A stretch of DNA of 64,000 nt from the NCBI RefSeq assembly GCF_004349055.1, contig NZ_SMKX01000005.1:62001-126000 (forward strand). The letters run 5' to 3'. A program made the translations under genes and the position numbers. The notes under the pieces were generated by a model. The model had not been told where the DNA came from. It saw nothing but the letters and a program-made list of their open reading frames with translations, and did no database searches. This document shows positions 1-8,388 of this stretch, piece by piece; position 1 is the stretch's first letter, and each line of letters begins with the position of its first letter. Source of the stretch: Kribbella antibiotica. Lineage in GTDB: Bacteria; Actinomycetota; Actinomycetes; Propionibacteriales; Kribbellaceae.

Positions 1-244
1 TCGTTGCCAGCGCTTTTCACCACAGCGGAGGGTCACGTTCAAGGCTTCCTCGCTACCGGCCGCAACCATAGCGAGCACCTCAATCGGCGGTCACGCGATC
101 GCCGACCTCGCCAGTACCTCAACCAGGCACCGGGCCCAGCCAAGCTCTTTATGTAACGCGGCCGCCGCGGCGACCAGCCACAGGCAACGTGTCCGGCTTG
201 TCCGGAGCGGCGAGCAACCATGCGCCGCCGTACCAAACGGGCGG
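1..244. other. No gene recognised at left edge
   Basis: I find no reading frame here with a recognisable protein family, credible ribosome binding site or actinobacterial codon pattern. Short open frames on both strands are low-complexity Arg/Pro/Ser strings typical of non-coding frames in GC-rich DNA. It lies downstream of the LysR remnant and may hold its 3' untranslated region. Confidence 0.4.
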
Positions 245-1176
245 TCAGAGTTTGTCGGCGATGCGGATAACGTGTTCGCGGAGCCATTGGTGGGCGGGCC
301 ACTGGACGTGGCGGGGGTGCCAGAACATGCCCAGCGAGAGCTTCGGGAGCTGGGCCGTGGTCGGAACCTCGCGCAGGCCCAGTCCTGGGCCCATCTCCTC
401 GAAGAGGCGGCGCTGGGTGACGGTGAGCATGTTGGTGCCAACCACCGACTGCAGCGCGAGCCCGAAGGACTCCACGGTCATCGCGGCGTTCTGCCGCAGG
501 CCCTGCTCGCCGAGACGGAGGTCGACCATCGGCCGGTTGCCCACCGGCCCGGAGACCAGCACGGCCGGCTGGGCGGCGAGATCTTCCGGGGACAGCGGCT
601 CTGGATCGGCCGGGCGCTTGCCGTCCGCGACCACGACGAACTCGTCGGTGATGACCAGTTGGTGCGGGAAGTTGAGCAGCTCTTTCGTTGCATGCGGCAA
701 CGGCCAGAACGCGAGGTCACAGCGCCGCGTTCGCAGCGACTCGACCACGTCCGAGCGCAGTGACTCGACCGTGAGTCCCACCTGGGGAGCCGTCTCGGTG
801 AGCTCGGCCATCAGTGGGTGCAGCAGGATCTTGGTCACGTAATCGCTGGCGATCACCAGGAAGGTCCGGTCGGCGGACTCGGGATCGAATGTCCGCGCCG
901 CCGTCAGCACCTTGCGGGCGGCCTCAAGGCGTCCTGAACCGGCTCGAGCTGCGACTCCGCGAACGGCGTGAGCACCAGTTCGCGCCCTTCGCGGACGAGG
1001 AGTGGATCGTCGAAGTGCCGGCGGAGCTTGGCCAGCGAGACGCTCATCGTCGGTTGCCCGACGGCCAGCAGTTGCGCAGCCTTGGTCACGTTGCACTCGC
1101 GCAACAGCGCATTGAGCGGTAGCAGCAGGTTGAGATCGATCCTGCCCCACTCGTTCAGCTTGTCTTCCACACCCAT
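245..1176 (-). pseudogene. LysR-family transcriptional regulator, frameshifted
   Basis: The gene encodes an N-terminal winged helix-turn-helix of LysR type (start MGVEDKLNEWGRIDLNLLLP, then AAQLLAVGQPTMSVSLAKLR) followed by a LysR substrate-binding domain (from about residue 95, with DRTFLVIASDYVTKILLHPL). The two parts lie in different frames. The helix-turn-helix frame runs to a stop after the codons for QDALRPPARC. The downstream frame resumes as EAARKVLTAARTFDPES, so one base is missing near 928-933. Restoring one base gives a normal ~310-residue LysR protein. The gene points away from the thioesterase gene, which is the usual arrangement for a LysR target. It is either a true pseudogene or a sequencing error; the sequence alone cannot decide. 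Confidence 0.85.
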
Positions 1177-1212
1177 GTCTCCAGGTCCCCAGACGTGTCG
1201 GTGGGTGATCGT

Positions 1213-1222
1213 CTCATATGAG
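1213..1222. promoter_or_regulatory. Short palindrome in LysR/thioesterase intergenic region
   Basis: CTCATATGAG is a perfect 10-base palindrome lying 36 bases upstream of the LysR start and about 105 bases upstream of the thioesterase start. A related TCTCATGA follows about 25 bases later. Position fits a LysR recognition site, but the sequence is short and the assignment is a guess. Confidence 0.35.
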
Positions 1223-1327
1223 CGGAACGGTTGGTAATGATCTCATGACTCAGGGCAAGGAGGGCTCCTTTCCTGTGGGTCAACCGCAGGTTTTGAGGGC
1301 CGTGACGGGCCCGGATAGGTTCTGGGG

Positions 1328-2059
1328 GTGTCGACGACCTGGATCCGTAGCCGTGCACCTCGCCCCGCAGCCCGGCTTCGGCTGATCTGCCTGCCCCACG
1401 CCGGGGGTGCCGCGAACTTCTTCCAGGACTGGCACGCCCGGATCCCCGATGACATCGAGGTGCTCGCCGTCCAGTACCCGGGCCGCTGGGAGCGGACGGG
1501 CGAGCCCCTGCTCGAGTCGATGGACGAGTTGGCCGCGGCTGTGGCGGCCGAGATCCGCCCGCTGGCGGACCGCCCGATCGCTGTTTTCGGACACAGCATG
1601 GGCTCGATCGCGGCGTACGAGGTGACCCGGCGGCTGGCGGAGTGGGGGATCGAGCCTGCGCACCTGTTCGTCTCCGGCCGCTACCCGCCGAGCGAGCAGA
1701 AGACCAGCTCGGTCGTCCACCTCCTCGACGACGACGGCCTGGCCGAGGAGCTGATCCGCCTGGGCGGCATGCCGGCCGAACTGCTGGCCGACCAAGACAT
1801 GCGCGACTACTTCCTGCCGATCATCCGGTCGGACTACCGGCTGATCGAGACCTACCAGTGGTCGCCCGGTCCCGAGCCGAAGGCGCCGATGACCATCCTG
1901 TACGGCGATTCTGACGCGAACATCGGCGCCGAGCAGGCCGAGCGCTGGCGGGCTCACAGCGCCGGCGAGGTCACAGTCCGCCGATTCCCCGGTGGGCACT
2001 TCTATCTCGTTCCGCAGCGCGACGCCGTACTGGAGTATGTCGTCGCCACGCTGAGCTGA
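1328..2059 (+). CDS. Type II thioesterase (alpha/beta hydrolase)
   Basis: The protein is an alpha/beta hydrolase of the GrsT/TEII family, which removes wrong or stalled acyl groups from carrier proteins of NRPS and PKS lines. Visible marks are LICLPHAGGAANFF near the N-terminus, the nucleophile elbow GHSMG (Ser90), an acidic GDSDANI segment near residue 195 and the catalytic His in GGHFYL (His224). Its 243 residues match the family. The start is a GTG. No NRPS, PKS or carrier protein occurs in the window, so it is an orphan whose partner must lie elsewhere or left of the window. The facing LysR gene was probably its regulator. Confidence 0.9.
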   Translation: MSTTWIRSRAPRPAARLRLICLPHAGGAANFFQDWHARIPDDIEVLAVQYPGRWERTGEPLLESMDELAAAVAAEIRPLADRPIAVFGHSMGSIAAYEVTRRLAEWGIEPAHLFVSGRYPPSEQKTSSVVHLLDDDGLAEELIRLGGMPAELLADQDMRDYFLPIIRSDYRLIETYQWSPGPEPKAPMTILYGDSDANIGAEQAERWRAHSAGEVTVRRFPGGHFYLVPQRDAVLEYVVATLS

Positions 2060-2125
2060 GCGGCCGGATCCGGTCAGTGCCTCGCCGAGGCCTTGATCGG
2101 TGCAGATCGGCCGCCTAGCGTCCGA

Positions 2126-2141
2126 CCTGAATCGATTCAGG
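2126..2141. promoter_or_regulatory. LacI-type operator upstream of GH2 gene
   Basis: CCTGAATCGATTCAGG is a perfect 16-base palindrome with a central CG, the hallmark of LacI-family operators. It ends 35 bases before the GH2 start. The LacI-family gene directly after the GH2 gene is the obvious candidate to bind it, which would make the two-gene operon self-repressed. Confidence 0.75.
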
Positions 2142-2176
2142 CCCGCCTTGAGTCCACTCCGTCGTGAGGAGCCGTC

Positions 2177-4852
2177 ATGTCTGTCGCGCGTACCAGCTGG
2201 GTTGGCCGGCTGCTGACGGTGTTGCTGCTGGTCTTTGCCGGGCTGGTGACGGTGCAGCCAGGGCCTGCGAACGCGGTTCCGCCGAAGACGCCCCCGTTGA
2301 CGACGCCCTGGACGGCATCGGCCCTGAACGGGACGCCGCTGCCGGAGTATCCGCGGCCGCAGATGACGCGGCCGGACTGGACGAACCTGAACGGCGAATG
2401 GCAGCTGCAGCAGTCCACCGTTGACACGCCGCCCGTGTTCGGGGCGACGTTGCCGGAGCGGATCAATGTTCCGTTCGCTGTCGAGGCGCCGTTGTCGGGC
2501 GTGATGCGGCCGGCGAACGACAACCGGCACTACCTGACCTACCGACGGACCTTCACGATCCCGGCCGGCTGGAACGGCCGCCGGGTGAACCTGAACTTCG
2601 GTGCCGTCGACTGGCGGACGACTGTCTGGGTGAACGGGCAGCAGGTCGGCCAGCACACCGGCGCGTACGACGCCTTCGGCTACGACATCACGCCGCAATT
2701 GAACGGCGGCACGAACGAACTCGTCGTACGGGTGTTCGACCCGACCGATACCGGTGAGGACCGGCCGCTGCTGGGGAAGCAGTCGGCGAATCCGGGCGGT
2801 CTGCTGTACACCCCGACGTCGGGTATCTGGCAGACCGTTTGGCTGGAACCGACGCCGGTCACCTCGATCTTCAGCGCGGATCTCTACCCGAGTCTGGCGA
2901 ACAACACCTTGCGGACGCACGTGTTCACGGCCGGCAACGCGACCGGCTTCACGGTGCTCGCCGAGGCACTGAGCGGTACGACGGTCGTCGGTACGGCGAT
3001 TGGTGCCCCCGGCACCGACTTCGCCGTACCGGTTCCGAACCCGCGGCTGTGGACGCCTGAGGACCCGTATCTCTACAACCTGCGCTTGACGCTGCGCAAC
3101 GCCTCCGGGCAAGCGGTCGACACGACGATGCACTACTTCGGCATGCGCGAGATCGGGATGAAGCTGATCGACGGGCGGATGATGCCGACGCTGAACGGCC
3201 AGTTCGTCTTCCAGGCCGGGACGCTCGATCAGGGCTACTGGCCGGACGGGGGACTGACGGCGCCGACCGATGCGGCGCTCGCGTTCGATCTGGAGAAGCA
3301 CAAGGAACTCGGCTTCAACATGGTCCGCAAGCACATCAAGGTCGAGCCGTGGCGTTGGTACTACCACGCCGACCGGCTCGGGCTGCTGGTCTGGCAAGAC
3401 ATGCCGTCGCAGCGGATCGGCGCGTCCCGGACGCCCGAGCAGCTGGTCCAGCAGGAGCAGGAGATGCGCAATATCGTCGACCAGCACCGCAGCTTCCCGT
3501 CGGTGGTGATGTACGTGATCTACAACGAGGGCTGGGGTGAGCCGTCGCCGGGCGATGTCCGCCGGATCTCGGGGATGATCAAGGACTACGACCCAACCCG
3601 GCTGGTGAATGCGTCGACCGGTTACAACATCACGCCGAACAACGACACCGGCGCGGGTGATGTGGATGATCAGCACATCTATGCGGGGCCGGACACCGGG
3701 CATGCATCGACCCGGCGGATCGCGGTGGTTGGCGAGTACGGCTCGCTCGGATTGCGAACACCTGGGCATGAGTACAGCCCGAACGGCCAGTACGGGTACG
3801 CCGAGATGTTCACCTCGGGCACCGCGTTGACCGATCGGTACGTCGGGATGATGACCAAGATGCAGGGCCTGATCCGCACCAAGGGAACCAGCGCCGGTGT
3901 CTTCACCGAGATCAGTGATGTCGAAGGCGAACCGGTCGGCTTCTACACCTACGACCGGCAGGTGATGAAGTTCGACTGGGCCCGCGTCCGAGCCGCGAAC
4001 CTGGGTCTGATCGCGATGTCGCGCACGATGAACAACGGCGGCGGTGGGAGCCCGGCGACCGCATATGCCGAATTGCCTGCCGGGTACACGCAATGCGCTG
4101 GTGAGGGACAGACCTGCTCGTTCTCGGGGTCGCGTCAGGTTGCTTATGGTGCTGGGAAGTACGCGTACAAGACGGCCACCGGCAGTACGGCGTGCACTGC
4201 GGCATCCTTCGGTGGTGATCCGGCGTCCGGCGTACTGAAGTCTTGTTACGTCGCGCCGCTGGGTGGCCCGGCGGGTTGGACGCAGTGTGCGGGGGAGGCC
4301 GGCAGCTGCGATCCGGGTGGTCCGGCAACTATTGCCTATGGCAACAACGGCCGCTTCAACTACGTCACCGCCCAAGGCCCGACCGCCTGTACGAACGGTA
4401 TGTTCGGGGATCCGTTCTTCGGGGTTGCGAAGGCTTGTTATGTGGCGCCTGCTGGTGGGCCGAGCGCGGCCTGGTCTCAATGCGGTGCCGAAGGGGCGAG
4501 CTGCGCGATCGAGAGCGGTTCGGTGCTTGCCTACGGTGCGCGGGGTGCCTTCAAGTACAACAGCGCCTTGTCCGGTACGGCGTCCTGCAGCAGCGCGACC
4601 TTCGGCGGTGACCCGATCGCGAATGCCGTCAAGGCCTGTTATGTCCGCAACGGCGGTCCCACCGGATTCGGTACAACCTGCGCCGGTGAGAACGGCACCT
4701 GTACGTTCACCGGCCAGCGAACGGTTGCGTACGGCGGCCGGGGATCCTTTGTGTACAAGACCTTCACCGGTAGTGCGCCGTGCAATTCCTCGTATGCTGG
4801 TTTCGACAACGATCCTGCGTTCAAGGTGGTCAAAACGTGTTACCTCGGGTGA
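2177..4852 (+). CDS. Secreted glycoside hydrolase family 2 protein with four C-terminal Cys repeats
   Basis: A Sec signal peptide (hydrophobic LLTVLLLVFAGLVTV, then PANA) leads into a GH2 sugar-binding jelly roll (about 50-220), an immunoglobulin-like domain and a GH2 TIM barrel. The acid/base is probably Glu451 in YNEGWG and the nucleophile Glu520 in GEYGSLG. The family includes beta-galactosidases, mannosidases and glucuronidases; I cannot fix the substrate. From residue 637 to the end there are four tandem ~65-residue modules with the pattern W/Y-x-x-C-A-x-E-x-x-x-C, a Y-G-x-x-G core and a final K-x-C-Y. The start is supported by GAGGAG nine bases upstream. The LacI gene overlaps the 3' end, so the two form an operon. 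Confidence 0.92.
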   Translation: MSVARTSWVGRLLTVLLLVFAGLVTVQPGPANAVPPKTPPLTTPWTASALNGTPLPEYPRPQMTRPDWTNLNGEWQLQQSTVDTPPVFGATLPERINVPFAVEAPLSGVMRPANDNRHYLTYRRTFTIPAGWNGRRVNLNFGAVDWRTTVWVNGQQVGQHTGAYDAFGYDITPQLNGGTNELVVRVFDPTDTGEDRPLLGKQSANPGGLLYTPTSGIWQTVWLEPTPVTSIFSADLYPSLANNTLRTHVFTAGNATGFTVLAEALSGTTVVGTAIGAPGTDFAVPVPNPRLWTPEDPYLYNLRLTLRNASGQAVDTTMHYFGMREIGMKLIDGRMMPTLNGQFVFQAGTLDQGYWPDGGLTAPTDAALAFDLEKHKELGFNMVRKHIKVEPWRWYYHADRLGLLVWQDMPSQRIGASRTPEQLVQQEQEMRNIVDQHRSFPSVVMYVIYNEGWGEPSPGDVRRISGMIKDYDPTRLVNASTGYNITPNNDTGAGDVDDQHIYAGPDTGHASTRRIAVVGEYGSLGLRTPGHEYSPNGQYGYAEMFTSGTALTDRYVGMMTKMQGLIRTKGTSAGVFTEISDVEGEPVGFYTYDRQVMKFDWARVRAANLGLIAMSRTMNNGGGGSPATAYAELPAGYTQCAGEGQTCSFSGSRQVAYGAGKYAYKTATGSTACTAASFGGDPASGVLKSCYVAPLGGPAGWTQCAGEAGSCDPGGPATIAYGNNGRFNYVTAQGPTACTNGMFGDPFFGVAKACYVAPAGGPSAAWSQCGAEGASCAIESGSVLAYGARGAFKYNSALSGTASCSSATFGGDPIANAVKACYVRNGGPTGFGTTCAGENGTCTFTGQRTVAYGGRGSFVYKTFTGSAPCNSSYAGFDNDPAFKVVKTCYLG
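4085..4849 (+). repeat. Four tandem Cys-containing modules encoded in GH2 gene
   Basis: The modules start near 4085, 4277, 4472 and 4667 (residues 637, 701, 766 and 831), so the spacing is 64, 65 and 65 residues. Each has four cysteines at matching positions, suggesting two disulfides per module. They differ clearly in sequence, so the duplication is old. A carbohydrate- or wall-binding role is the natural guess for a secreted enzyme. Confidence 0.85.
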
Positions 4853-5835
4853 CGTTGCTCGATCTGGCGGCGCATATCGGGATGTCGCGCAGTACTGTCT
4901 CGATGGCGTTGTCGGATCATCCGGAGATCGCGGCCGCGACCAAGGAGCGGGTCCGGAGTGCGGCGCGCGAGCTCGGGTATGTGACGAACTCGGCGGCTCG
5001 GGCTTTGCGTTCGCAGTCGGCCGGGGCCATCGCGCTGATCATCCCGGACACCGGTCCGCTGACTCTTGGGCATCCGTACTTCATGCACCTGCTCGTCGGG
5101 GTGACCGAGGTCTGCAGCAGCTACAACGCGAATGTGATCCTCTCGACCAACCAGGCCGAGAACAGCGTCGCCGCCTATGAGCGCGTACTGCGTTCACGGG
5201 CGGCCGACGGCGCCATCGTCACGGTTGCGATGGTCGACGATCCGAACATCAGGTCCCTGGTCGACTCTGGGCTGCCGGTGGTCCTGATGGGGAACTACCC
5301 GCAGCTCCCGGATGCGGTGAGCGTCGGTATCGATGATCGCGCCGGTGCCCAGCAGGTGACCGAGCACTTGATCGTCGAGCACAACCGGCAGCGCCTGGTG
5401 CACCTCGGTGGTCCGCTCGGTCATCAGGTCACAGTCGAACGCCGCTCGGGTTTCGAGCAGGCGCTGATCGCCGCGGGGATCACGCCGCCCGGCGACGTCT
5501 GGAGCGGTGACTTCAGTGAGCAATCCGGCCGCGACCTGACCCGTCAGTTGCTCGCCACCGGACAGCCGTTCGACGCCATCGTCGCGGCGAACGACGAGAT
5601 GGCCTACGGCGCCATCGACGAACTGCGGGGCAGCGACATCGCGGTGGTCGGCTTCGACGACTTCGGGCTCGCCCGGACGACCACCCCGGCGATCACCACG
5701 GTGCGTATCCCGGCCGACGATCTGGCCCGGGCTGCGACCGAACGACTCTTCCAGCTGATCGGCGGAATACGCCCGGCGCAGCGCCAACTCACGCTGCCGC
5801 TTGAGGTCGTCGTACGGGCTTCTTGCGGTTGTTGA
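4837..5835 (+). CDS. LacI-family transcriptional regulator
   Basis: A LacI helix-turn-helix (VTLLDLAAHIGMSRSTVSMA, then LSDHPEIAAATKERV) and hinge precede a periplasmic-binding-protein-like sensor domain (LIIPDTGPLTLGHPYFMHLL, later VVGFDDFGLARTTTPAITTV). Its ~332 residues are normal. I chose the GTG at 4837 because AAGGTGG lies eight bases before it; a second GTG at 4849 overlaps the GH2 stop as GTGA. Both starts lie inside the GH2 gene, so translation is probably coupled. The likely target is the palindrome before the GH2 gene, with an oligosaccharide made or taken up through the GH2 pathway as inducer. Confidence 0.9.
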   Translation: MLPRVTLLDLAAHIGMSRSTVSMALSDHPEIAAATKERVRSAARELGYVTNSAARALRSQSAGAIALIIPDTGPLTLGHPYFMHLLVGVTEVCSSYNANVILSTNQAENSVAAYERVLRSRAADGAIVTVAMVDDPNIRSLVDSGLPVVLMGNYPQLPDAVSVGIDDRAGAQQVTEHLIVEHNRQRLVHLGGPLGHQVTVERRSGFEQALIAAGITPPGDVWSGDFSEQSGRDLTRQLLATGQPFDAIVAANDEMAYGAIDELRGSDIAVVGFDDFGLARTTTPAITTVRIPADDLARAATERLFQLIGGIRPAQRQLTLPLEVVVRASCGC

Positions 5836-5841
5836 TGCTTG

Positions 5842-5862
5842 ACTCTCCCACGATAGGAGAGT
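5842..5862. promoter_or_regulatory. MerR-type operator overlapping the ribosome binding site
   Basis: ACTCTCC and GGAGAGT form a perfect 7-base inverted repeat separated by 7 bases, preceded by TTG so that a TTGACT -35-like box is embedded. The right arm also contains the GGAGAG ribosome binding site of the next gene, six bases before its ATG. This fits autoregulation by the MerR-domain protein. Confidence 0.65.
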
Positions 5863-5867
5863 TGAGG

Positions 5868-7439
5868 ATGGAGTCCGTGCACAGGTGGAGCATCGGCGCG
5901 GTGGCCCGGCAGACCGGGCTGCCGGTGAAGATGATCCGGCATTGGTCGGATGTCGGCATTGTCGTGCCGGTCGACCGGACCGCCGGCGGGTATCGCTGCT
6001 ACGACGCGGCCGGAATCGCTCGGCTACAGCTGGCTCGCACCCTGCGTGATCTGGGGATGGGGCTGCCGGAGATTCGGGCTGCTCTGGACCGGGAGGACGA
6101 GTTGGCAGCGGTCGCGGCCGCCCATGTCGAGGCTCTGGAGACCCAGATCCGCCGCCTGCGGACCCACCAGGCCGTCCTGCGCACAGTCACCCGACGGACT
6201 ACCCGCGAAGGACTCGCCCTGATGGCTCGCATTGCTCAGATGTCGCCCGACGAACGGCGCACGCTGGTCCACGATTTCCTCACCGAGGTACTCGGCGATC
6301 TCGACGTACCGCAGTTCCGCGACGGTCTTTTGGCCGCCGGCGCCGAGCTCCCGGACGACCCCACGGATGAGCAGGTCGATGCGTGGCTGGAGCTGGGCGA
6401 GCTGATCGCCGCGGGTGAGCTTCGCGCCGCGATGCGCCGGCTTGCTGAGTACGGCTCCAGCCAAGGCCAGCAGGATGCGGCCGCCGAGATGCAGGCACTC
6501 ACCGAGAGCTGGACGGCGCGAGTCCGTACCGCGATCGAAGCCGGTACGGCGGCCGACTCGCCAGCCGCTGACCAGGTCGTCGCGCCGGTGATCGCTGCCT
6601 GGTTAGCCAGCAGCGCGAACACCGCCGCGATCGTTGCCGACGGCACCGAAGCTCGTACCCATTTGCTCGCCCAACTCACGGCCGCGACTGAGCCAACCGT
6701 CGAGCGGTTCTGGCAGCTGCTGTGCATCCTCGGCGGTCGCCCTGCGCCCGACGGTATCAGGGCCGAAGGGGAGTGGCTGACCACCGCATTGCGCGCGAAC
6801 CCGGCTCCCGGCGCGCGTAGCGCCAAGCTCGAAGCTCTGTACGACGACTCCACCGACCCCTGGCCGGGTGGAGTCCTGGACGCGTTCACCCGCGTGCAGA
6901 AAACGGTGACCGGCTTGGTTCGGGCCACCGAGCGCGACCAGTTCGGCCTGCCGACGCCCTGTGTGGACTGGACAATCCGGGATCTCCTCAACCACCTGGT
7001 GTGGGAGAACCTCATCTGGGGCGGGCTCGCTCAGGGCACGCCGCCCACGACTGGTCACACTGACGACCACCTCGGCGATGATCACGTCGCTGCGTTTGAA
7101 ACTGCCGCCGCGGAGTCTCGCGAAGCCTTCCAGCAACCTGGTCTGTTGAGCCGATCGTTCGGCCCAGCTCCCGGCCGTCGGCTGGTCGAACAACTCCTCA
7201 TCGAACTCCTCGTCCACGGCTGGGACCTCGCCAGCGCGCTCGGCCACTCCCGCGACCTGGAGCCCGACATCGCCCGCGCCGCTCTACCGGTCGTCCACGC
7301 GATCTACGGTGACCTGCCGCGCACCGCAGGCGGCTCGATCGCCGCCGTACAGACTGCCTCTTCCCAGGCGCCGCCGCTCGACCAGGTCGCAGCCTTTCTC
7401 GGTCGTGGACTTGCCCTTGACGCTGACGTCAGGTTTTAG
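5868..7439 (+). CDS. MerR regulator fused to maleylpyruvate-isomerase-like (DinB) domain
   Basis: Residues ~5-75 form a MerR winged helix (WSIGAVARQTGLPVKMIRHW, then GGYRCYDAAGIARLQLARTL), followed by a coiled dimerisation helix. A middle helical region of about 200 residues resembles the C-terminal part of large MerR proteins. From about residue 340 the sequence fits the TIGR03086/mycothiol-dependent maleylpyruvate isomerase family: LPTPCVDWTIRDLLNHLVWE, then LLIELLVHGWDLASALG, which includes a typical metal-ligand His. The total is 523 residues. The ATG was chosen for its GGAGAG site. The NmrA-type gene follows after nine bases, so they are probably co-transcribed. Whether the fused domain is a sensor or a working thiol-S-transferase is unknown. 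Confidence 0.8.
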   Translation: MESVHRWSIGAVARQTGLPVKMIRHWSDVGIVVPVDRTAGGYRCYDAAGIARLQLARTLRDLGMGLPEIRAALDREDELAAVAAAHVEALETQIRRLRTHQAVLRTVTRRTTREGLALMARIAQMSPDERRTLVHDFLTEVLGDLDVPQFRDGLLAAGAELPDDPTDEQVDAWLELGELIAAGELRAAMRRLAEYGSSQGQQDAAAEMQALTESWTARVRTAIEAGTAADSPAADQVVAPVIAAWLASSANTAAIVADGTEARTHLLAQLTAATEPTVERFWQLLCILGGRPAPDGIRAEGEWLTTALRANPAPGARSAKLEALYDDSTDPWPGGVLDAFTRVQKTVTGLVRATERDQFGLPTPCVDWTIRDLLNHLVWENLIWGGLAQGTPPTTGHTDDHLGDDHVAAFETAAAESREAFQQPGLLSRSFGPAPGRRLVEQLLIELLVHGWDLASALGHSRDLEPDIARAALPVVHAIYGDLPRTAGGSIAAVQTASSQAPPLDQVAAFLGRGLALDADVRF

Positions 7440-7448
7440 CGTGCCGGT

Positions 7449-8339
7449 ATGACAGATCTTGTACTGGTAACCGGCGCGACCGGACAGCAGGGCGGCATCG
7501 TCGCGCGTCGGCTCTTGGCGGACGGCGTGCCGGTCCGCGCTTTGGTACGGCGGCCTGAGTCGGAGGCGGCTCGGGCGATCGCCGCAGAGGGCGTCGAACT
7601 GGTGGTCGGCGACCTCACCGACCGTACGACGCTCGGTCCGGCGCTGAGCGGCGTACGGGCGGTGTTTTCGTTACAGACGCCCGATCTCAACGACCTGACG
7701 TCGGACGTCGAGCGGATCGGCGGATTGAACCTCATCGAAGCTGCCCGCGAGGCCGGCGTCGAGCAGTTCGTGCACTCGTCGGTGTCGGGTCTGGCGAAGT
7801 TCCTTACGGACGCCGCGGCTGGTCGGGCCGAGGCGTGGGGGAGTCCCCACTACTGGCACAGCAAGGCTGCTGTCGGCCTCGCGCTTCCTGAGGCCGGCTT
7901 CCAGTCCTGGACCGAGTTCCGGCCGGCGTTCTTCGCCACGAACCTGGTCCGCCCGTCGATCTGGTTCGAAGCGATGACCGGCGAAACCATCCTCACCGCC
8001 ATCGATGCCGACAAGCCGTTGGCCGTGGTCGCACCCCAAGACATCGGTTCGGCCGTCGCCGCGGCCCTGGCCGACCCTGGCCGTTTCCACGAGCAGGTCA
8101 TCGAACTGGCCGGCGAGCGGTTGTCGCTGAAGGAGATGGCTGCGGCGTTGACGGCCGCCGGGGAACCAGCGCGTGCGGAGACGGTCACCCCGGAGGAGGG
8201 AACGGCGCGCGGCATGCTCGGCCAACTGATGGACAACCAGGTAGGCATGAACAACCGCGAGGACTTTGCAGACCCCGCGGTTGCCGCTGCCTTCGGTATC
8301 CCGCTCACGTCCTTCGCGGCCTGGGCCGAACAGCACTAG
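7449..8339 (+). CDS. NmrA-family NAD(P)-binding protein (atypical SDR)
   Basis: The protein starts with a Rossmann nucleotide-binding motif (LVLVTGATGQQGGIVARRLL) and continues as an NmrA/HSCARG-like atypical short-chain dehydrogenase of 296 residues, with VRALVRRPESEAARAI in the position that reads the NADP phosphate. Such proteins serve as redox sensors or quinone/aldehyde reductases. It lacks the usual YxxxK pair in clear form. It follows the MerR fusion gene closely and is probably its regulated partner in a response to an electrophile or oxidant. Confidence 0.85.
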   Translation: MTDLVLVTGATGQQGGIVARRLLADGVPVRALVRRPESEAARAIAAEGVELVVGDLTDRTTLGPALSGVRAVFSLQTPDLNDLTSDVERIGGLNLIEAAREAGVEQFVHSSVSGLAKFLTDAAAGRAEAWGSPHYWHSKAAVGLALPEAGFQSWTEFRPAFFATNLVRPSIWFEAMTGETILTAIDADKPLAVVAPQDIGSAVAAALADPGRFHEQVIELAGERLSLKEMAAALTAAGEPARAETVTPEEGTARGMLGQLMDNQVGMNNREDFADPAVAAAFGIPLTSFAAWAEQH

Positions 8340-8388
8340 GCAACGGCTGGCTGTAATTGACCGCTGGTTGTCCTAGCAGCCCGCGGTG

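Noticed and set aside
1280-4480. A 1066-codon open frame on the minus strand opposite the thioesterase and GH2 genes
   Set aside because: Arg/Pro/His-rich and without any family motif. It is the mirror of two well-supported genes in GC-rich DNA.
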